64,000 bases of DNA. Source: Chloroflexota bacterium (lineage in GTDB: Bacteria > Chloroflexota > Anaerolineae > Aggregatilineales > Phototrophicaceae). Every line of letters starts with the position of its first letter. Position 1 is the stretch's first letter. The translations under genes and the position numbers were made by a program. Under the pieces are notes generated by a model, which saw only the letters and a list, made by a program, of their open reading frames with translations, had not been told where the DNA came from and did not search any database. Of this stretch, positions 16,569 through 25,613 are shown in pieces. The stretch spans positions 1-64,000 of the forward strand of contig JAPPEU010000061.1 in assembly GCA_028875245.1 (NCBI GenBank). The letters are read 5' to 3'.

Positions 16569-17759
16569 ATGGACTTCAACATTCCGCGCCATGTGGAGAC
16601 GATTGCGCATCGCGTCCGTCAATTCGTCGACGACGAGGTCATTCCAGTCGAGACGGAGCTGCTGCGCAGCGGCGTCGACTTGAACCGCGACATCCTGGGG
16701 GACCTGCGCGCCCGGGCGAAGGCGGCGCGGCTTTGGGCGCCCACCATGCCCAGGAAATGGGGCGGCATGGGCTTGAACATTCAGGAGATCGTGCCGGTCT
16801 TTGAGCAGGCGGGGCGCAGCATGCTGGGTCCGCTCGCCATTCACTGCGCCGCGCCCGATGAGGGCAATATGCACCTGCTGCACAATTGGGCGAATGACGC
16901 GCAAACCGAACGCTACCTCGCGCCGCTGGCCAAGGGCGAAGCCTTCTCCGCCTTTTCCATGACGGAACCGCCGCCGGGCGCCGGCAGCGACCCGCGCATG
17001 ATCCAAACGCGCGCCATCCGCGATGGGGACGACTGGATCATCAACGGCCACAAATGGCTGACCACCAACGGCGAAATCGCCGATTTCTTCATTATCATGG
17101 CGCGGACGGACCCGGCTGTGCATCCCTATCAAGGCTGCACGCAGTTTCTCGCCCCGAGGGATACGCCGGGCATCAACATCCTGCGCGATGTGCCGGTGAT
17201 GGGCGCCAATGACTTCGGCGGGCATGTCGAGATTCTGTACGAAAATGTCCGCCTCCCCGACAGCGCCATCCTGGGCCAAGCGGGCCAGGGTTTCATGCTG
17301 GCGCAATCTCGTTTGGGCCCGGCGCGCTTGACCCACTGCATGCGCTGGACCGGCATCGCCCAGCGCGCCCTTGAAATCGCCGCCGATTATGCCGCCGGGC
17401 GCGAGGCTTTCGGCGGACCGCTGGCGAGCCATCAGTCGATTCAATGGATGCTGGCGGAGTCGGAGATGGAGTTGAAGATGGGTCGGCTGCTGGTGCAGGA
17501 AGCCGCCTGGCGTCTGGCGCAGGGCGAGCAGGCGCGCGTCGAGACCTCGATCGCCAAGCTGCAAGTCTCCGAGATCGTCGGGCGCGTGCTGGATCGCTGC
17601 GTGCAGATCTGTGGCGGGACTGGCATCTCGCGCGATTTGCCCCTCTCCGGCTGGTACGAAAAAGCGCGCGCCTTCCGCATCTATGACGGCGCCTCCGAAG
17701 TGCATCGCATGGTTGTCGCCCGTGACGTGATCAAACGATATGCCGGCGAAAAAATCTGA
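16569..17759 (+). CDS. Acyl-CoA dehydrogenase family protein
   Basis: 396 aa, the normal length. N-terminal helical domain; FSMTEPPPGAGSDP and INGHKWLTTNGEIADF (FAD contact region) in the middle; and a C-terminal helical domain ending QICGGTGISRDLPLSGWYEKARAF and YDGASEVHRM. Oxidises an acyl-CoA with transfer to ETF. AAGGA precedes ATG 16569, and a TATACT box lies at 16511. The catalytic base region is YAAGREAFGGPLASHQ. Substrate chain length cannot be told. The TIR gene follows 20 bases later. Confidence 0.92.
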   Translation: MDFNIPRHVETIAHRVRQFVDDEVIPVETELLRSGVDLNRDILGDLRARAKAARLWAPTMPRKWGGMGLNIQEIVPVFEQAGRSMLGPLAIHCAAPDEGNMHLLHNWANDAQTERYLAPLAKGEAFSAFSMTEPPPGAGSDPRMIQTRAIRDGDDWIINGHKWLTTNGEIADFFIIMARTDPAVHPYQGCTQFLAPRDTPGINILRDVPVMGANDFGGHVEILYENVRLPDSAILGQAGQGFMLAQSRLGPARLTHCMRWTGIAQRALEIAADYAAGREAFGGPLASHQSIQWMLAESEMELKMGRLLVQEAAWRLAQGEQARVETSIAKLQVSEIVGRVLDRCVQICGGTGISRDLPLSGWYEKARAFRIYDGASEVHRMVVARDVIKRYAGEKI

Positions 17760-17779
17760 CTAAGGCAAATCCAAGCGCC

Positions 17780-18664
17780 ATGCCCAAAGTCTTCATCAGC
17801 CACAGCAATCAAGACAGCGATGAAACGCTTTTCGTTGCTGACGCCCTAAAGCGAGCCGGGATCGATGTCTGGGTCGACTTCGAAAATATCCGCGGCGGCG
17901 CTGATTGGCTCTGCGAAATTCAGGCCGGCATCCAGCGCTGCGACGCCATCGTCGTGGTGCTTTCTCAGGCGAGCGCCGGCTCCGTCTGGGTTGAGCGCGA
18001 GTGCCTCTATGCCTGGCAATTGCGCAAGCCTGTATTCACCGCGCTCGTCGCCGACATCCTGATACCCCTGCATCTCATCAACATTCAGTACTGCGACCTG
18101 CGCCAGCGCCCGGCCGACGGCATGGGGGAGCTTGTCACGTCCATTCTGTCCGCGCTGCAGCTCGACGGGGGCGCGCGCCAGCATGCTCCGGCCGCCGTCT
18201 CCAGGCAGCCGATTGAAGCCAATTTCTTCCCCTATTTGGAGCAGCTGCCCGACGGCGACATCGCGACGCTGGTCGCGCGCGAGCTCTTCCATTGGTCGAG
18301 AACGGTGGCGGACGAAGTGGCATTCAGCGGGTTGAACCGCCCCGGCTTTCAGGCGCGAATCAAACTGGGACGGAAGCTGGTGACGGTCTTCAGCCTGCGC
18401 GCTTATCGCCGCCAGCCATCGGCGCAGATTCCGCTGGACACGCTGGCGGCCTGCAAACCATTCAAAGGAAAAAGAGCGCGCAAGTCCATTTTGAGGACGC
18501 TAAACCAACTGCTGCCGCGGGCGCAGCGCTTCAAAGCCGACAAGGCCGATCGGCGGCCGACGCTCGCCCTGCATCACCTAAGCAGCGCCGAAAAGTTGGA
18601 AGCTTTCAAAGCAATTGTGCTGGATATCATCGGCGAGCTACGCGCGCGCGCGGATGCCGAATAG
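17780..18664 (+). CDS. TIR-domain protein with C-terminal domain of unknown type
   Basis: 294 aa. Residues 3-130 are a TIR domain: KVFISHSNQDSD (start strand), DALKRAGIDVWVDFENIRGG (BB loop region), CDAIVVVLSQAS, and SVWVERECLYAWQL, where E74 (W+4) fits the catalytic Glu of NAD-cleaving TIRs. Residues ~145-294 (FFPYLEQLPDGDIATLVARE ... KLEAFKAIVLDIIGEL) are unrecognised; a GRKLVTVFSLRAYRR strand region resembles a small alpha/beta ligand or nuclease fold but no family is claimed. Bacterial TIR proteins act in phage defence or NAD metabolism. No Thoeris ThsA or other defence gene is adjacent. Likely co-transcribed with the acyl-CoA dehydrogenase. Confidence 0.75.
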   Translation: MPKVFISHSNQDSDETLFVADALKRAGIDVWVDFENIRGGADWLCEIQAGIQRCDAIVVVLSQASAGSVWVERECLYAWQLRKPVFTALVADILIPLHLINIQYCDLRQRPADGMGELVTSILSALQLDGGARQHAPAAVSRQPIEANFFPYLEQLPDGDIATLVARELFHWSRTVADEVAFSGLNRPGFQARIKLGRKLVTVFSLRAYRRQPSAQIPLDTLAACKPFKGKRARKSILRTLNQLLPRAQRFKADKADRRPTLALHHLSSAEKLEAFKAIVLDIIGELRARADAE

Positions 18665-18670
18665 CCGGGC

Positions 18671-19510
18671 TCAGCCCGCCGCCGCTTGGAGATGTTCCCG
18701 GCGCAGACGGCGGTCATAGTATTTCTCGGCTGCTTCCGCCATGCTTTGTATCGTCTGTACATTCAGGAAGGCGTTTGCGATCGCCCCGGCCACCGGCAAG
18801 AAACCGACGATCATTTTTGCCGGAACGCGCGTGCTGATTCTGGACGCCAGCTTGTAGGCCAGGCGCCGGCTGACCTTGCGCCCGAGCGGACGCGTCAGCA
18901 TGACTTCGCAGTTTAAGTGATTCACATGTGCCTGGCCGCCAGCGAGCGCGGCCGCCGCCCCCTCCGCGCCCAGCATCGCCTCGACGATGGCGTAACCGCG
19001 TTCGTCGCCGGCCACAAAATTCTCCGCCAATTTCTGCAAGATGTGAAAACTGCGCAGGGTCGTCTCATCGGTCGAGGCCGCGAGCAATGCCGGCATTGCC
19101 GCCTGCCCTTCCGCCGTCAGCGCCCAGCGAAGCGCGTCCAGCGATATCGCCAGATGTTCAATGATTTTCGCGTTGAAATCGGACTCATTGGCCCAAAGCG
19201 CGAGGATATTGCGCAGGTCGGAATAGGCTTCCGTTTCGACCACGTAGGCGCCTTTGAGCGCGCCAATGCCCCAGCTGATGGCGCCCATTTTGTGCAGGAG
19301 GTAGCTGACGCCGGTCGGGATCGTGAAGGTATGCAGCCCGGGGATGACCATCTCGGCCCCGCCGATCAGCGCCAGTTTGGTCGTCTCTTGCTTGACCCAT
19401 TGCGCCGGCGACTCGCAATCCAGCGCCGATTTAACCGCCCGCTGCGGGTTGCCGGCCAGCTCATCCAGCGCCATGACGATGGCTTCCGCTACCGTATCTT
19501 CAAGTCCCAT
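18671..19510 (-). CDS. EcsC-family protein
   Basis: 279 aa, starting MGLEDTVAEAIVMALDEL with AGGA seven bases upstream (a longer frame to 19633 is rejected because it reads into the next gene). Helical, with glycine- and alanine-rich hydrophobic stretches typical of the EcsC family (LIGGAEMVIPGLHTFTIPTG; ISTRVPAKMIVGFLPVAGAI near the C-terminus). EcsC is named from the B. subtilis ecs transporter operon; its biochemical role is unknown. Converges with the TIR gene, six bases apart. Family assignment fairly good, function unknown. Confidence 0.7.
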   Translation of the reverse strand: MGLEDTVAEAIVMALDELAGNPQRAVKSALDCESPAQWVKQETTKLALIGGAEMVIPGLHTFTIPTGVSYLLHKMGAISWGIGALKGAYVVETEAYSDLRNILALWANESDFNAKIIEHLAISLDALRWALTAEGQAAMPALLAASTDETTLRSFHILQKLAENFVAGDERGYAIVEAMLGAEGAAAALAGGQAHVNHLNCEVMLTRPLGRKVSRRLAYKLASRISTRVPAKMIVGFLPVAGAIANAFLNVQTIQSMAEAAEKYYDRRLRREHLQAAAG

Positions 19511-19599
19511 CGCTTTTCCTAATGGTCGTCGACTCCGCCTCATGCAAATATACGCAGGCAGGCTGCAGGCGTTGCGGGCCTCGCGGCCCGGAAGTGTCA

Positions 19600-20271
19600 T
19601 CAGAGCTCGCCAAGATCCAGGGCGGCGCGCCAAATTTTGAGATCATCAAACTCGACTGACAACCGCCGGCCCTGGTAGTTCATGACGCCGGCCAAAGCGA
19701 CCGCCCCTTGTGACGCGCGCTCGTCACGGGCCTCGGCGACGAAATGGCCGTTGACCCAGAGCGCCAGGTAATCGTCGATGCAGACGGCGCGAATGCGATT
19801 GGATGACCGGCCGCGCCGGATATACTCGGACGGCGCCGCGCTGACGATGGGATCAAGCGACCGTCCGTTGCTCCAGCGAATGCTGGCATAGCCATCGCCG
19901 CTGATCAAGAAAAAATAACCGCGCCCGTTGTTGGCGGCGTTCAATCGGCATGCCAGCCCGTAGGCATTGTGGTCATAATCCGAAACCTGAGTGGCGTCCA
20001 CCTCAATCACAACATTATCATGCCGGCCCTCGCGCTCCGCCCAGACGTATTGCCGGCCGCTGAAATCGATGCGGTAGACGCCGTCGCCGACGCCCATGCT
20101 CAGGTCGTTCCCCGATTGATAATGCCGCCAGTGGTCGCCGCTGTCGAAGCCATCGTCGACAAGCCGCATCAAATAGCGGAAGCCCAGTTCGGGCGGGGTC
20201 AGCGTCAAATGCCGGATGCCGCCGCAGCCCGCCAGCGCCGCCGCGCCCAAAATCACAATCAGCAGACGCAA
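19600..20271 (-). CDS. Lipoprotein with a concanavalin-like (LamG/DUF1080-type) domain
   Basis: 223 aa. The N-terminus LLIVILGAAALAGC is a signal peptide with a lipobox (LAGC), so the protein is probably anchored to the membrane by a lipidated Cys. The rest has the beta-sandwich pattern of glycan-binding or 3-keto-disaccharide-hydrolase-like domains: DDGFDSGDHW..., FSGRQYVWAEREG, YGLACRLNAANNGRGYFFLISGDGYASIRW, IRAVCIDDYLALWVNGHFV and VEFDDLKIWRA. Upstream of the EcsC gene with a 90-base gap; the two may be co-transcribed. Ligand unknown. Confidence 0.72.
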   Translation of the reverse strand: MRLLIVILGAAALAGCGGIRHLTLTPPELGFRYLMRLVDDGFDSGDHWRHYQSGNDLSMGVGDGVYRIDFSGRQYVWAEREGRHDNVVIEVDATQVSDYDHNAYGLACRLNAANNGRGYFFLISGDGYASIRWSNGRSLDPIVSAAPSEYIRRGRSSNRIRAVCIDDYLALWVNGHFVAEARDERASQGAVALAGVMNYQGRRLSVEFDDLKIWRAALDLGEL

Positions 20272-20365
20272 TGCCTTCCCTCAGAATCCAAGCCGCATTC
20301 AGTCTAGCCAATCGGGCCTCCGAATAACAGGCGTCGCTGGCAATGAAAACTGGTAGTGTGCCCTT

Positions 20366-20535
20366 TTCGGTTGAAATTCTTTGAGCCGGTCCTCAAATTA
20401 TTTCATCAACCCTAAATACCTAAGATTTTGTAGGAGCGGCTCTTGAGCCGCCCACTGTCAAACCGCCGACGGGCGAGCCACGGGCTCGCCCCTACAGACT
20501 GCTAGGTGGATGCAATTTACCTAATTTCAACCGAA
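20366..20535. repeat. Inverted-repeat-bounded element with a REP-like doublet
   Basis: TTCGGTTGAAATT (20366-20378) and its perfect complement AATTTCAACCGAA (20523-20535) enclose a REP-like doublet (20430-20495, GTAGGAGCGGCTCTTGAGCC ... CGAGCCACGGGCTCGCCCC). No coding frame is supported inside. Confidence 0.6.
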
Positions 20536-20564
20536 TTCGATACACTCCCGAGAAGTGAGATGAT

Positions 20565-20592
20565 TTGAAGTGCCATGATATCGGTGTATAAT
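20565..20592 (+). promoter_or_regulatory. Predicted promoter of the bifunctional nuclease gene
   Basis: TTGAAG (20565-20570), 16-base spacer, perfect TATAAT (20587-20592), 36 bases before the start codon. Confidence 0.55.
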
Positions 20593-20628
20593 ATCCGCAG
20601 GATCGATTTCAAATAAGGCGACCGTCGT

Positions 20629-21174
20629 ATGATTGAAATGATCGTGGACCGTGTTCAAGTGAGTTTGATGTCGCAGCATCGACTGGTGGTGCTGCGCGAT
20701 AAAGACGAAGAACGCTATTTGCCCATCTGGATTGGCCAGTTCGAATCGGAAGCCATCACCCTCGAGTTGCAGGGCATGGTGCGCGAACGGCCCCTCACGC
20801 ACGACCTGCTCAAGTCCACGATTCAGGAGATGGGTGGTTCGGTGCGCCACATATACATCAACAACTTGAGCAAAGATGTATTTTTTGCCGTCATCAACAT
20901 CGACGCCGGCGGCGATACCATCGAAATTGACGCCCGCCCGAGCGACGCGATCGCCTTGGCCGTCCGCTTGAGCGCGCCGATCTACGTGGACAAGTCAGTG
21001 ATGGACCGCGCCGGCATACGGCCCGATAGAAATGTCGAGCCGGAAATTCTGGGGCTGGCCGATGACTTGCATGAACGCAGCGAGAACGGCGAGCGCGTCG
21101 ACCCGAGCAAGCTAAGCGCCTTCGCCGATTTTGTCGATACGTTGAACCTGGAAGACCTCGAAGACGAAGAGTGA
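20629..21174 (+). CDS. Bifunctional nuclease family protein (BFN/DUF151)
   Basis: 181 aa. The BFN domain covers residues 3-135: VDRVQVSLMSQHRLVVLRDK, YLPIWIGQFESEAI, RPLTHDLLKSTIQEMGG, VRHIYINNL, FFAVINI and EIDARPSDAIALAVR. The C-terminal ~45 residues are acidic. The family is named for reported DNase/RNase activity of a plant homolog; the bacterial role is not settled. Preceded by a good promoter. dnaB follows after 107 bases. Confidence 0.88.
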   Translation: MIEMIVDRVQVSLMSQHRLVVLRDKDEERYLPIWIGQFESEAITLELQGMVRERPLTHDLLKSTIQEMGGSVRHIYINNLSKDVFFAVINIDAGGDTIEIDARPSDAIALAVRLSAPIYVDKSVMDRAGIRPDRNVEPEILGLADDLHERSENGERVDPSKLSAFADFVDTLNLEDLEDEE

Positions 21175-21281
21175 GTTCCAGGCCTTCAAACCAATCAAAA
21201 CAAAGTTTAAAAGCTATTCCTTGGTCGTTTTTGCCTATAGCAGATTCGGCTTATGTTCGTTATGCTTTCTTGTAACCTGCG

Positions 21282-22652
21282 ATGGACATTCAAGCGCCTC
21301 AAACTCAATTGCAAGCCCCGATGAGCCTGGAGGCTGAGCAAGCGCTGCTCGGCTCTATCCTCCTTGATCCCAGCGCCTATCACAGCGTCGCCGCCTTCTT
21401 GACGGCGGAAGATTTTTTCCTCAAGCGGCACGAACATATCTGGAACGCCTTCAGCCGGCTGCAAGAACGCAAAGACGCGATCGACTATGTGACGCTGGCG
21501 AGCGAGCTGGATGATATGACTGTCCTGGAGGAAATTGGCGGCCATGCTTATTTGACCGGCCTGGTCAACAGCACGCCGACCGCCATCCACGCTGAAGTGT
21601 ATGGCGAGATGATCGCGCGGACGTCAACGCGCCGCAAAATGCTGATGGCGGCCGATGACATCCGTCAGCTCGCTCTTGACGAAGCGTTGACCATAGACAA
21701 GGTCATCAACGAGGCGGAGCAGGCCCTCTTCAACGTCAGCAATTCGCAGATCAAACGCGAATTCGTGCCGATCTGGGATGCCGCCAGCGAGTATTACGAT
21801 GAGATGGAAAAGCAGCTGGAGATGGGCAGCGCCATCGGCATGCCCACCGGCTTCAGCGACCTGGACGGCCTGCTCGGCGGCTTTCAAAAATCGGACCTCG
21901 TCGTCTTCGCCGGGCGCCCGGGTATGGGCAAAACCAGTTGGATGCTGTCGGTCGCCTTAAGCGTCGCCCGCAGGGACCGCCGCGTCGCCATCTTCACGAT
22001 GGAAATGGGCGTCGAGCAGATGGTCCAGCGTCTGCTATCGATGGAAACCGGCATCTCCATCCAGCAGCTGCGGACAGCCAATATCAGCGCGCGCGAGCAT
22101 ACCCGCCTGACCGAAGCGATCGGGCGCATCTCCAACTTGCCGCTCTTCATTGACGACACGCCGTCGATAACGCCGGTCGAGATGCGGACGAAGTGCCGCC
22201 GACTTCAACATGAATACGGCCTTGATATCGTAATGGTCGATTATATGCAATTGATGTCGGCCGGCCGCGTCTACGAAAACAATCGCGTGCAAGAGATCAG
22301 CTACATCAGCCGCTCGCTGAAAGAACTGGCGCGCGAATTGAATGTCACCGTGCTTTCCACCGCGCAGCTCTCGCGGGCGGTCGAGCAGCGCCAGGACAAG
22401 CGCCCGCAGCTTTCCGACTTGCGCGAGAGCGGCACCATCGAGCAAGACGCCGACGCCGTACTTTTCCTCTATCGGGATGAAGTCTACAACCCGGACAGCA
22501 CAGAATTCCCCAATCAAGCCGATGTGCTGCTATCCAAGCACCGGCACGGGCCAACCGGCGCCGTCCAACTATTTTTTGAAAAGTCCTTCACCAGATTTCG
22601 CGATGTGAAGAAAGTCAATTTGAACCTGGCTGATATGAGCAACCTGGACTGA
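21282..22652 (+). CDS. dnaB: Replicative DNA helicase DnaB
   Basis: 456 aa. N-terminal collar domain (MSLEAEQALLGSILLDPSAYHSVAAFLTAEDFF), linker, then a RecA-like C-terminal domain: Walker A GRPGMGKTS (about residue 209), Walker B IVMVDYMQLMS, and RPQLSDLRESGTIEQDADAVLFLYRDE. Hexameric 5'-3' helicase at the replication fork. No intein. Six bases before the long form of the DnaD frame, so dnaB, the DnaD-domain gene and the double-AAA+ gene form a compact replication operon. Confidence 0.96.
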   Translation: MDIQAPQTQLQAPMSLEAEQALLGSILLDPSAYHSVAAFLTAEDFFLKRHEHIWNAFSRLQERKDAIDYVTLASELDDMTVLEEIGGHAYLTGLVNSTPTAIHAEVYGEMIARTSTRRKMLMAADDIRQLALDEALTIDKVINEAEQALFNVSNSQIKREFVPIWDAASEYYDEMEKQLEMGSAIGMPTGFSDLDGLLGGFQKSDLVVFAGRPGMGKTSWMLSVALSVARRDRRVAIFTMEMGVEQMVQRLLSMETGISIQQLRTANISAREHTRLTEAIGRISNLPLFIDDTPSITPVEMRTKCRRLQHEYGLDIVMVDYMQLMSAGRVYENNRVQEISYISRSLKELARELNVTVLSTAQLSRAVEQRQDKRPQLSDLRESGTIEQDADAVLFLYRDEVYNPDSTEFPNQADVLLSKHRHGPTGAVQLFFEKSFTRFRDVKKVNLNLADMSNLD

Positions 22653-22684
22653 ACCTGATGAGCGCGCGCAACGGAGCGAGTTTC

Positions 22685-23332
22685 ATGTCTCATTCGCAGC
22701 CTTCCGCCCTGCCGGCCTATTTCTTCAGCGAACTGCTGCCGGTGGTAGACGACCTGGCCGAGCTCAAACTGACGATATTCGCTTTGGCGTCGCTGCAGCA
22801 AAAGGAAGGTGATTATCGGTATCTGCGCTTTGGCGAGTTCGCCGCCGATGAACATCTGATGGCCGGCCTGGCGGCTGTGGATGCGTCGATTTCGGCGCGG
22901 GAAACGCTCAAGCGCGCCCTGCAAAAGGCAACGAAGCGCGGGACGCTGCTGGTCACGGCTGTCAAGGTCGAGGGCGAGATGGAGCGCTATTACACGGCAG
23001 CCGACGCAAGCGGGCGAGCGCTGCATCAGCGGATTCAAGCGGGCGAATGGCGGCCGGCCGCCGCTGGCGAGATCGAGCTGCTGCCGGCGCGCCCGTCAAT
23101 CTATGGGCTCTACGAAGAAAACATCGGCGTTTTGACGCCCATGATCGCTGAATCGATCAAGGAGGCGCAGGCCGCTTATCCGCAAGAGTGGATTGAAGAG
23201 GCGATGCGCCTGTCGGTCGAAGGGAACAAGCGCAATTGGCGCTACGTTCGCGCGATTCTCGAAAGATGGCAGCAGGAAGGACGGGGAAGTGAAACACGTG
23301 GGCGGCGTGTTAGACGGCGAAAACCATACTGA
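22685..23332 (+). CDS. DnaD-domain replication protein
   Basis: 215 aa from ATG 22685 (GGAG eight bases upstream; an in-frame ATG at 22658 is less well placed). The N-terminal winged-helix-like part (YFFSELLPVVDDLAELKLTIFAL) is followed by the DnaD/DnaB_2 domain: IYGLYEENIGVLTPMIAE, EWIEEAMRLSVEGNKRNWRYV, ILERW. DnaD-type proteins help load the replicative helicase at origins or restart forks. Its place between dnaB and a DnaC/DnaI-like gene supports a loader role. The last 44 bases overlap the next gene. Confidence 0.88.
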   Translation: MSHSQPSALPAYFFSELLPVVDDLAELKLTIFALASLQQKEGDYRYLRFGEFAADEHLMAGLAAVDASISARETLKRALQKATKRGTLLVTAVKVEGEMERYYTAADASGRALHQRIQAGEWRPAAAGEIELLPARPSIYGLYEENIGVLTPMIAESIKEAQAAYPQEWIEEAMRLSVEGNKRNWRYVRAILERWQQEGRGSETRGRRVRRRKPY

Positions 23333-24725
23333 GCACGACAATGGACGGCCCACCGCGAGTTCATTAACAGGGGAGAATGACGAGCTTGTGCAAGAATTCG
23401 TCTGCCATGACCCGGTGAATCGCGACCTGCCCTGCCCGCTCTGTGATGGCAAGGGCATATTTACCTTCGATGTGCCGATAGGCGACCCGCGCTTCGGCAA
23501 ATTCCAGCGCTGCCCCAATCACCCTGTCGAGGACGATCGGGATATGCACGAACGTCTTAGGCGCTTTGGAAACCTCGACGCATACAGGGACAAAACCTTT
23601 GACAGCTTTGGCATCGACCACCTGGGTGGAAGTTATGCCCCTGAAAACATAACGTCTCTTCACAACGCCAAATCTGTCGCCGAAAGATATGCGGAGAATC
23701 CAGAGGGCCGCTGGCTCGTTTTGGAAGGTCCCTATGGCTGTGGAAAGACTCACCTGGCCGTCGCCATTGCCAACACGCGCCTGGAATCGCTCGGTGAAAA
23801 GGTCGTCTTTATAACAGCGCCTGATCTCCTCGATATCTTGCGCGCCACCTTCAGTCCGGATTCCGCCGCTTCCTTTGATGCTTATTTTGAACAAATCAGG
23901 CGCGTGCCCTTACTGGTGCTGGATGACCTCGGCGTCGAAAATCCCAGCGGCTGGGCGAAGGAAAAGCTCTTCCAGCTGCTTAACTTCCGGCATGTCAATC
24001 GACATCCTACGGTGGTGACAACGAACACGCCTTTCGATGACCTTGACCCGCGCATCAGCAGCCGCATGATGCAGGGAGATATCGTCACGCATATAAAAAT
24101 CAACGCGCCAGACTACCGGAGAGCAGCGCGTACAAAATCGCTTGATATGCGCTTCTACGACTTGCGGCTATACAGACCTATGCGCTTTGACAGTTTCAAA
24201 ACGGAAAGCGCTGACGCAAAGGAACGCGCCAACTTGAAAACTGCCTTGGGCATTGCGCAAAAGTGGGCGCGCGATCCGCGTGGCTGGCTCTGCTTGATGG
24301 GGGACTATGGTTCTGGCAAAACGCATTTGGCCGCGTCTATCGCCAATGACCTGCATGAGCGCGGCGCTGATGTGATGTTCAAGACTGTGCCCGACCTGCT
24401 CGATTACCTGCGTCAGGCTTTCGATCCACAGTCGAATTCCCGCTTCGACAATCGCTTTCAAGATATACTCGGCAGCCCATTTTTGATTCTGGACGACCTG
24501 ACTTTGAGGAATGCCACATCCTGGTCCAAAGAAAAGCTGTTTCAGATTATTGATTACCGCTATCTGTCGCGCAGCCCCACCGTCATTACCACAGCGGAAA
24601 CCAAGCAGATGATGGAGGAAGACTCGCCTCGCCTCGCTACGCGTCTGTTTGACAAACGGCTTTGCGAATGGTTTGACCTGGACAGCGTCCGCAGCTACAT
24701 AGACCGTATGAACAGTCAAGCCTGA
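23289..24725 (+). CDS. Helicase-loader-like protein with two tandem AAA+ (DnaC/DnaI/IstB-type) domains
   Basis: 478 aa from GTG 23289 (AGGAAGGA seven bases upstream; the earlier frame is the DnaD gene). A Cys-containing head (CPLCDGKG ... FQRCPNH) may bind zinc. AAA+ domain 1 (about residues 85-280): Walker A GPYGCGKTH, Walker B LLVLDDLG, NTPF sensor, ISSRM arginine. Domain 2 (about 290-475): Walker A GDYGSGKTH, Walker B FLILDDLT, PRLATRLFDKRL. Both ATP sites look intact. DnaC and DnaI have only one such domain, so this is an unusual internal duplication. It follows the DnaD gene in the dnaB operon and is the best loader candidate. Confidence 0.87.
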   Translation: MKHVGGVLDGENHTEHDNGRPTASSLTGENDELVQEFVCHDPVNRDLPCPLCDGKGIFTFDVPIGDPRFGKFQRCPNHPVEDDRDMHERLRRFGNLDAYRDKTFDSFGIDHLGGSYAPENITSLHNAKSVAERYAENPEGRWLVLEGPYGCGKTHLAVAIANTRLESLGEKVVFITAPDLLDILRATFSPDSAASFDAYFEQIRRVPLLVLDDLGVENPSGWAKEKLFQLLNFRHVNRHPTVVTTNTPFDDLDPRISSRMMQGDIVTHIKINAPDYRRAARTKSLDMRFYDLRLYRPMRFDSFKTESADAKERANLKTALGIAQKWARDPRGWLCLMGDYGSGKTHLAASIANDLHERGADVMFKTVPDLLDYLRQAFDPQSNSRFDNRFQDILGSPFLILDDLTLRNATSWSKEKLFQIIDYRYLSRSPTVITTAETKQMMEEDSPRLATRLFDKRLCEWFDLDSVRSYIDRMNSQA

Positions 24726-25582
24726 TGCTGGGCGCGCGGCTGAAAATCTCCGCTTGCGAGCGTCAACACAGAAGCGCCTTGCTGGAGCTCGCCCGGCGCA
24801 GCCTATGGACGCACAAACACCTCGATTGGCACAGCGCCGAGCAATGGCTCAACCGTGAGATGGGCCATGTCGCGCTCGCCTGGCAAGGCGACCAACTGCT
24901 GGGCTATATCGGGCTGTCGCAGCCAATCGACGGCTGGAGCTGGATCCGTCTTCTCGGCATCCGCGATGGCCGGATGCCCGGGCGGGTCGTCCGCGAACTA
25001 TGGGAGGCGGCCGAAGCGCGCTGCGCAGCGCAGGGCATCTCCAACGTTCTGATTCTGATGATCGCCAACTGGCTGCCGGCCTACCTGCGCGAGCGCGGTT
25101 TCAGCCATGCCGACGATATCATCACCATGAGCCGCATTGGCGGCAGTCCGCCGGCGGCGCCCGCGATGCCGCTGCAAATCAGAGCGGCGCATGACGAGGA
25201 TATGGACAGCATCCTGCGCATTGATCGCCTCGCCTTTGCCCCGCCCTGGCAGCTGACCGAAAGCGATATGTGGCAGGCGCGCCGAGACGCGTCAAGCCTG
25301 ACCGCGGCCGAACTGGATGGCGAGTTGATCGCCTATCAGCTCAGCACGCGCCAGGACAATGTCGGTCATTTGGCGCGCCTGGCCGTGCATCCGGCTTATC
25401 GGCGCCAAGGCATCGCCTCCGCCCTGCTGCAGCGCCTGATTGTCGATTTCAAAAGGCAAAATCTGACTGAGCTCTCCGTCAACACCCAGTTGAGCAATCC
25501 AGCGTCGCAACGGCTTTATGAACGTCACGGATTTTTCCGCAATGGCTACGATATCGAATTATGGCGCAAGCAGTTGACTTGA
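24725..25582 (+). CDS. Tandem-GNAT acetyltransferase
   Basis: 285 aa, start overlapping the upstream stop by one base (TGATG). Two GNAT domains: residues 5-140 (VALAWQGDQLLGYIGLSQ, degenerate acetyl-CoA loop) and residues 150-285 (ARLAVHPAYRRQGIASALLQRLI, a clear acetyl-CoA P-loop; NPASQRLYERHGFF, typical RimI end). The second half is RimI-like and probably active; the first may be a structural or substrate domain. Substrate unknown. Last gene coupled to the dnaB operon. Confidence 0.82.
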   Translation: MLGARLKISACERQHRSALLELARRSLWTHKHLDWHSAEQWLNREMGHVALAWQGDQLLGYIGLSQPIDGWSWIRLLGIRDGRMPGRVVRELWEAAEARCAAQGISNVLILMIANWLPAYLRERGFSHADDIITMSRIGGSPPAAPAMPLQIRAAHDEDMDSILRIDRLAFAPPWQLTESDMWQARRDASSLTAAELDGELIAYQLSTRQDNVGHLARLAVHPAYRRQGIASALLQRLIVDFKRQNLTELSVNTQLSNPASQRLYERHGFFRNGYDIELWRKQLT

Positions 25583-25613
25583 CCCGCGCGACAAAGTTCT
25601 GAAGGACAGATGT

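Noticed and set aside
17780..19510. TIR plus EcsC pair as a defence system
   Set aside because: They are convergent, not an operon, and no known defence partner is present. Kept only as a TIR observation.
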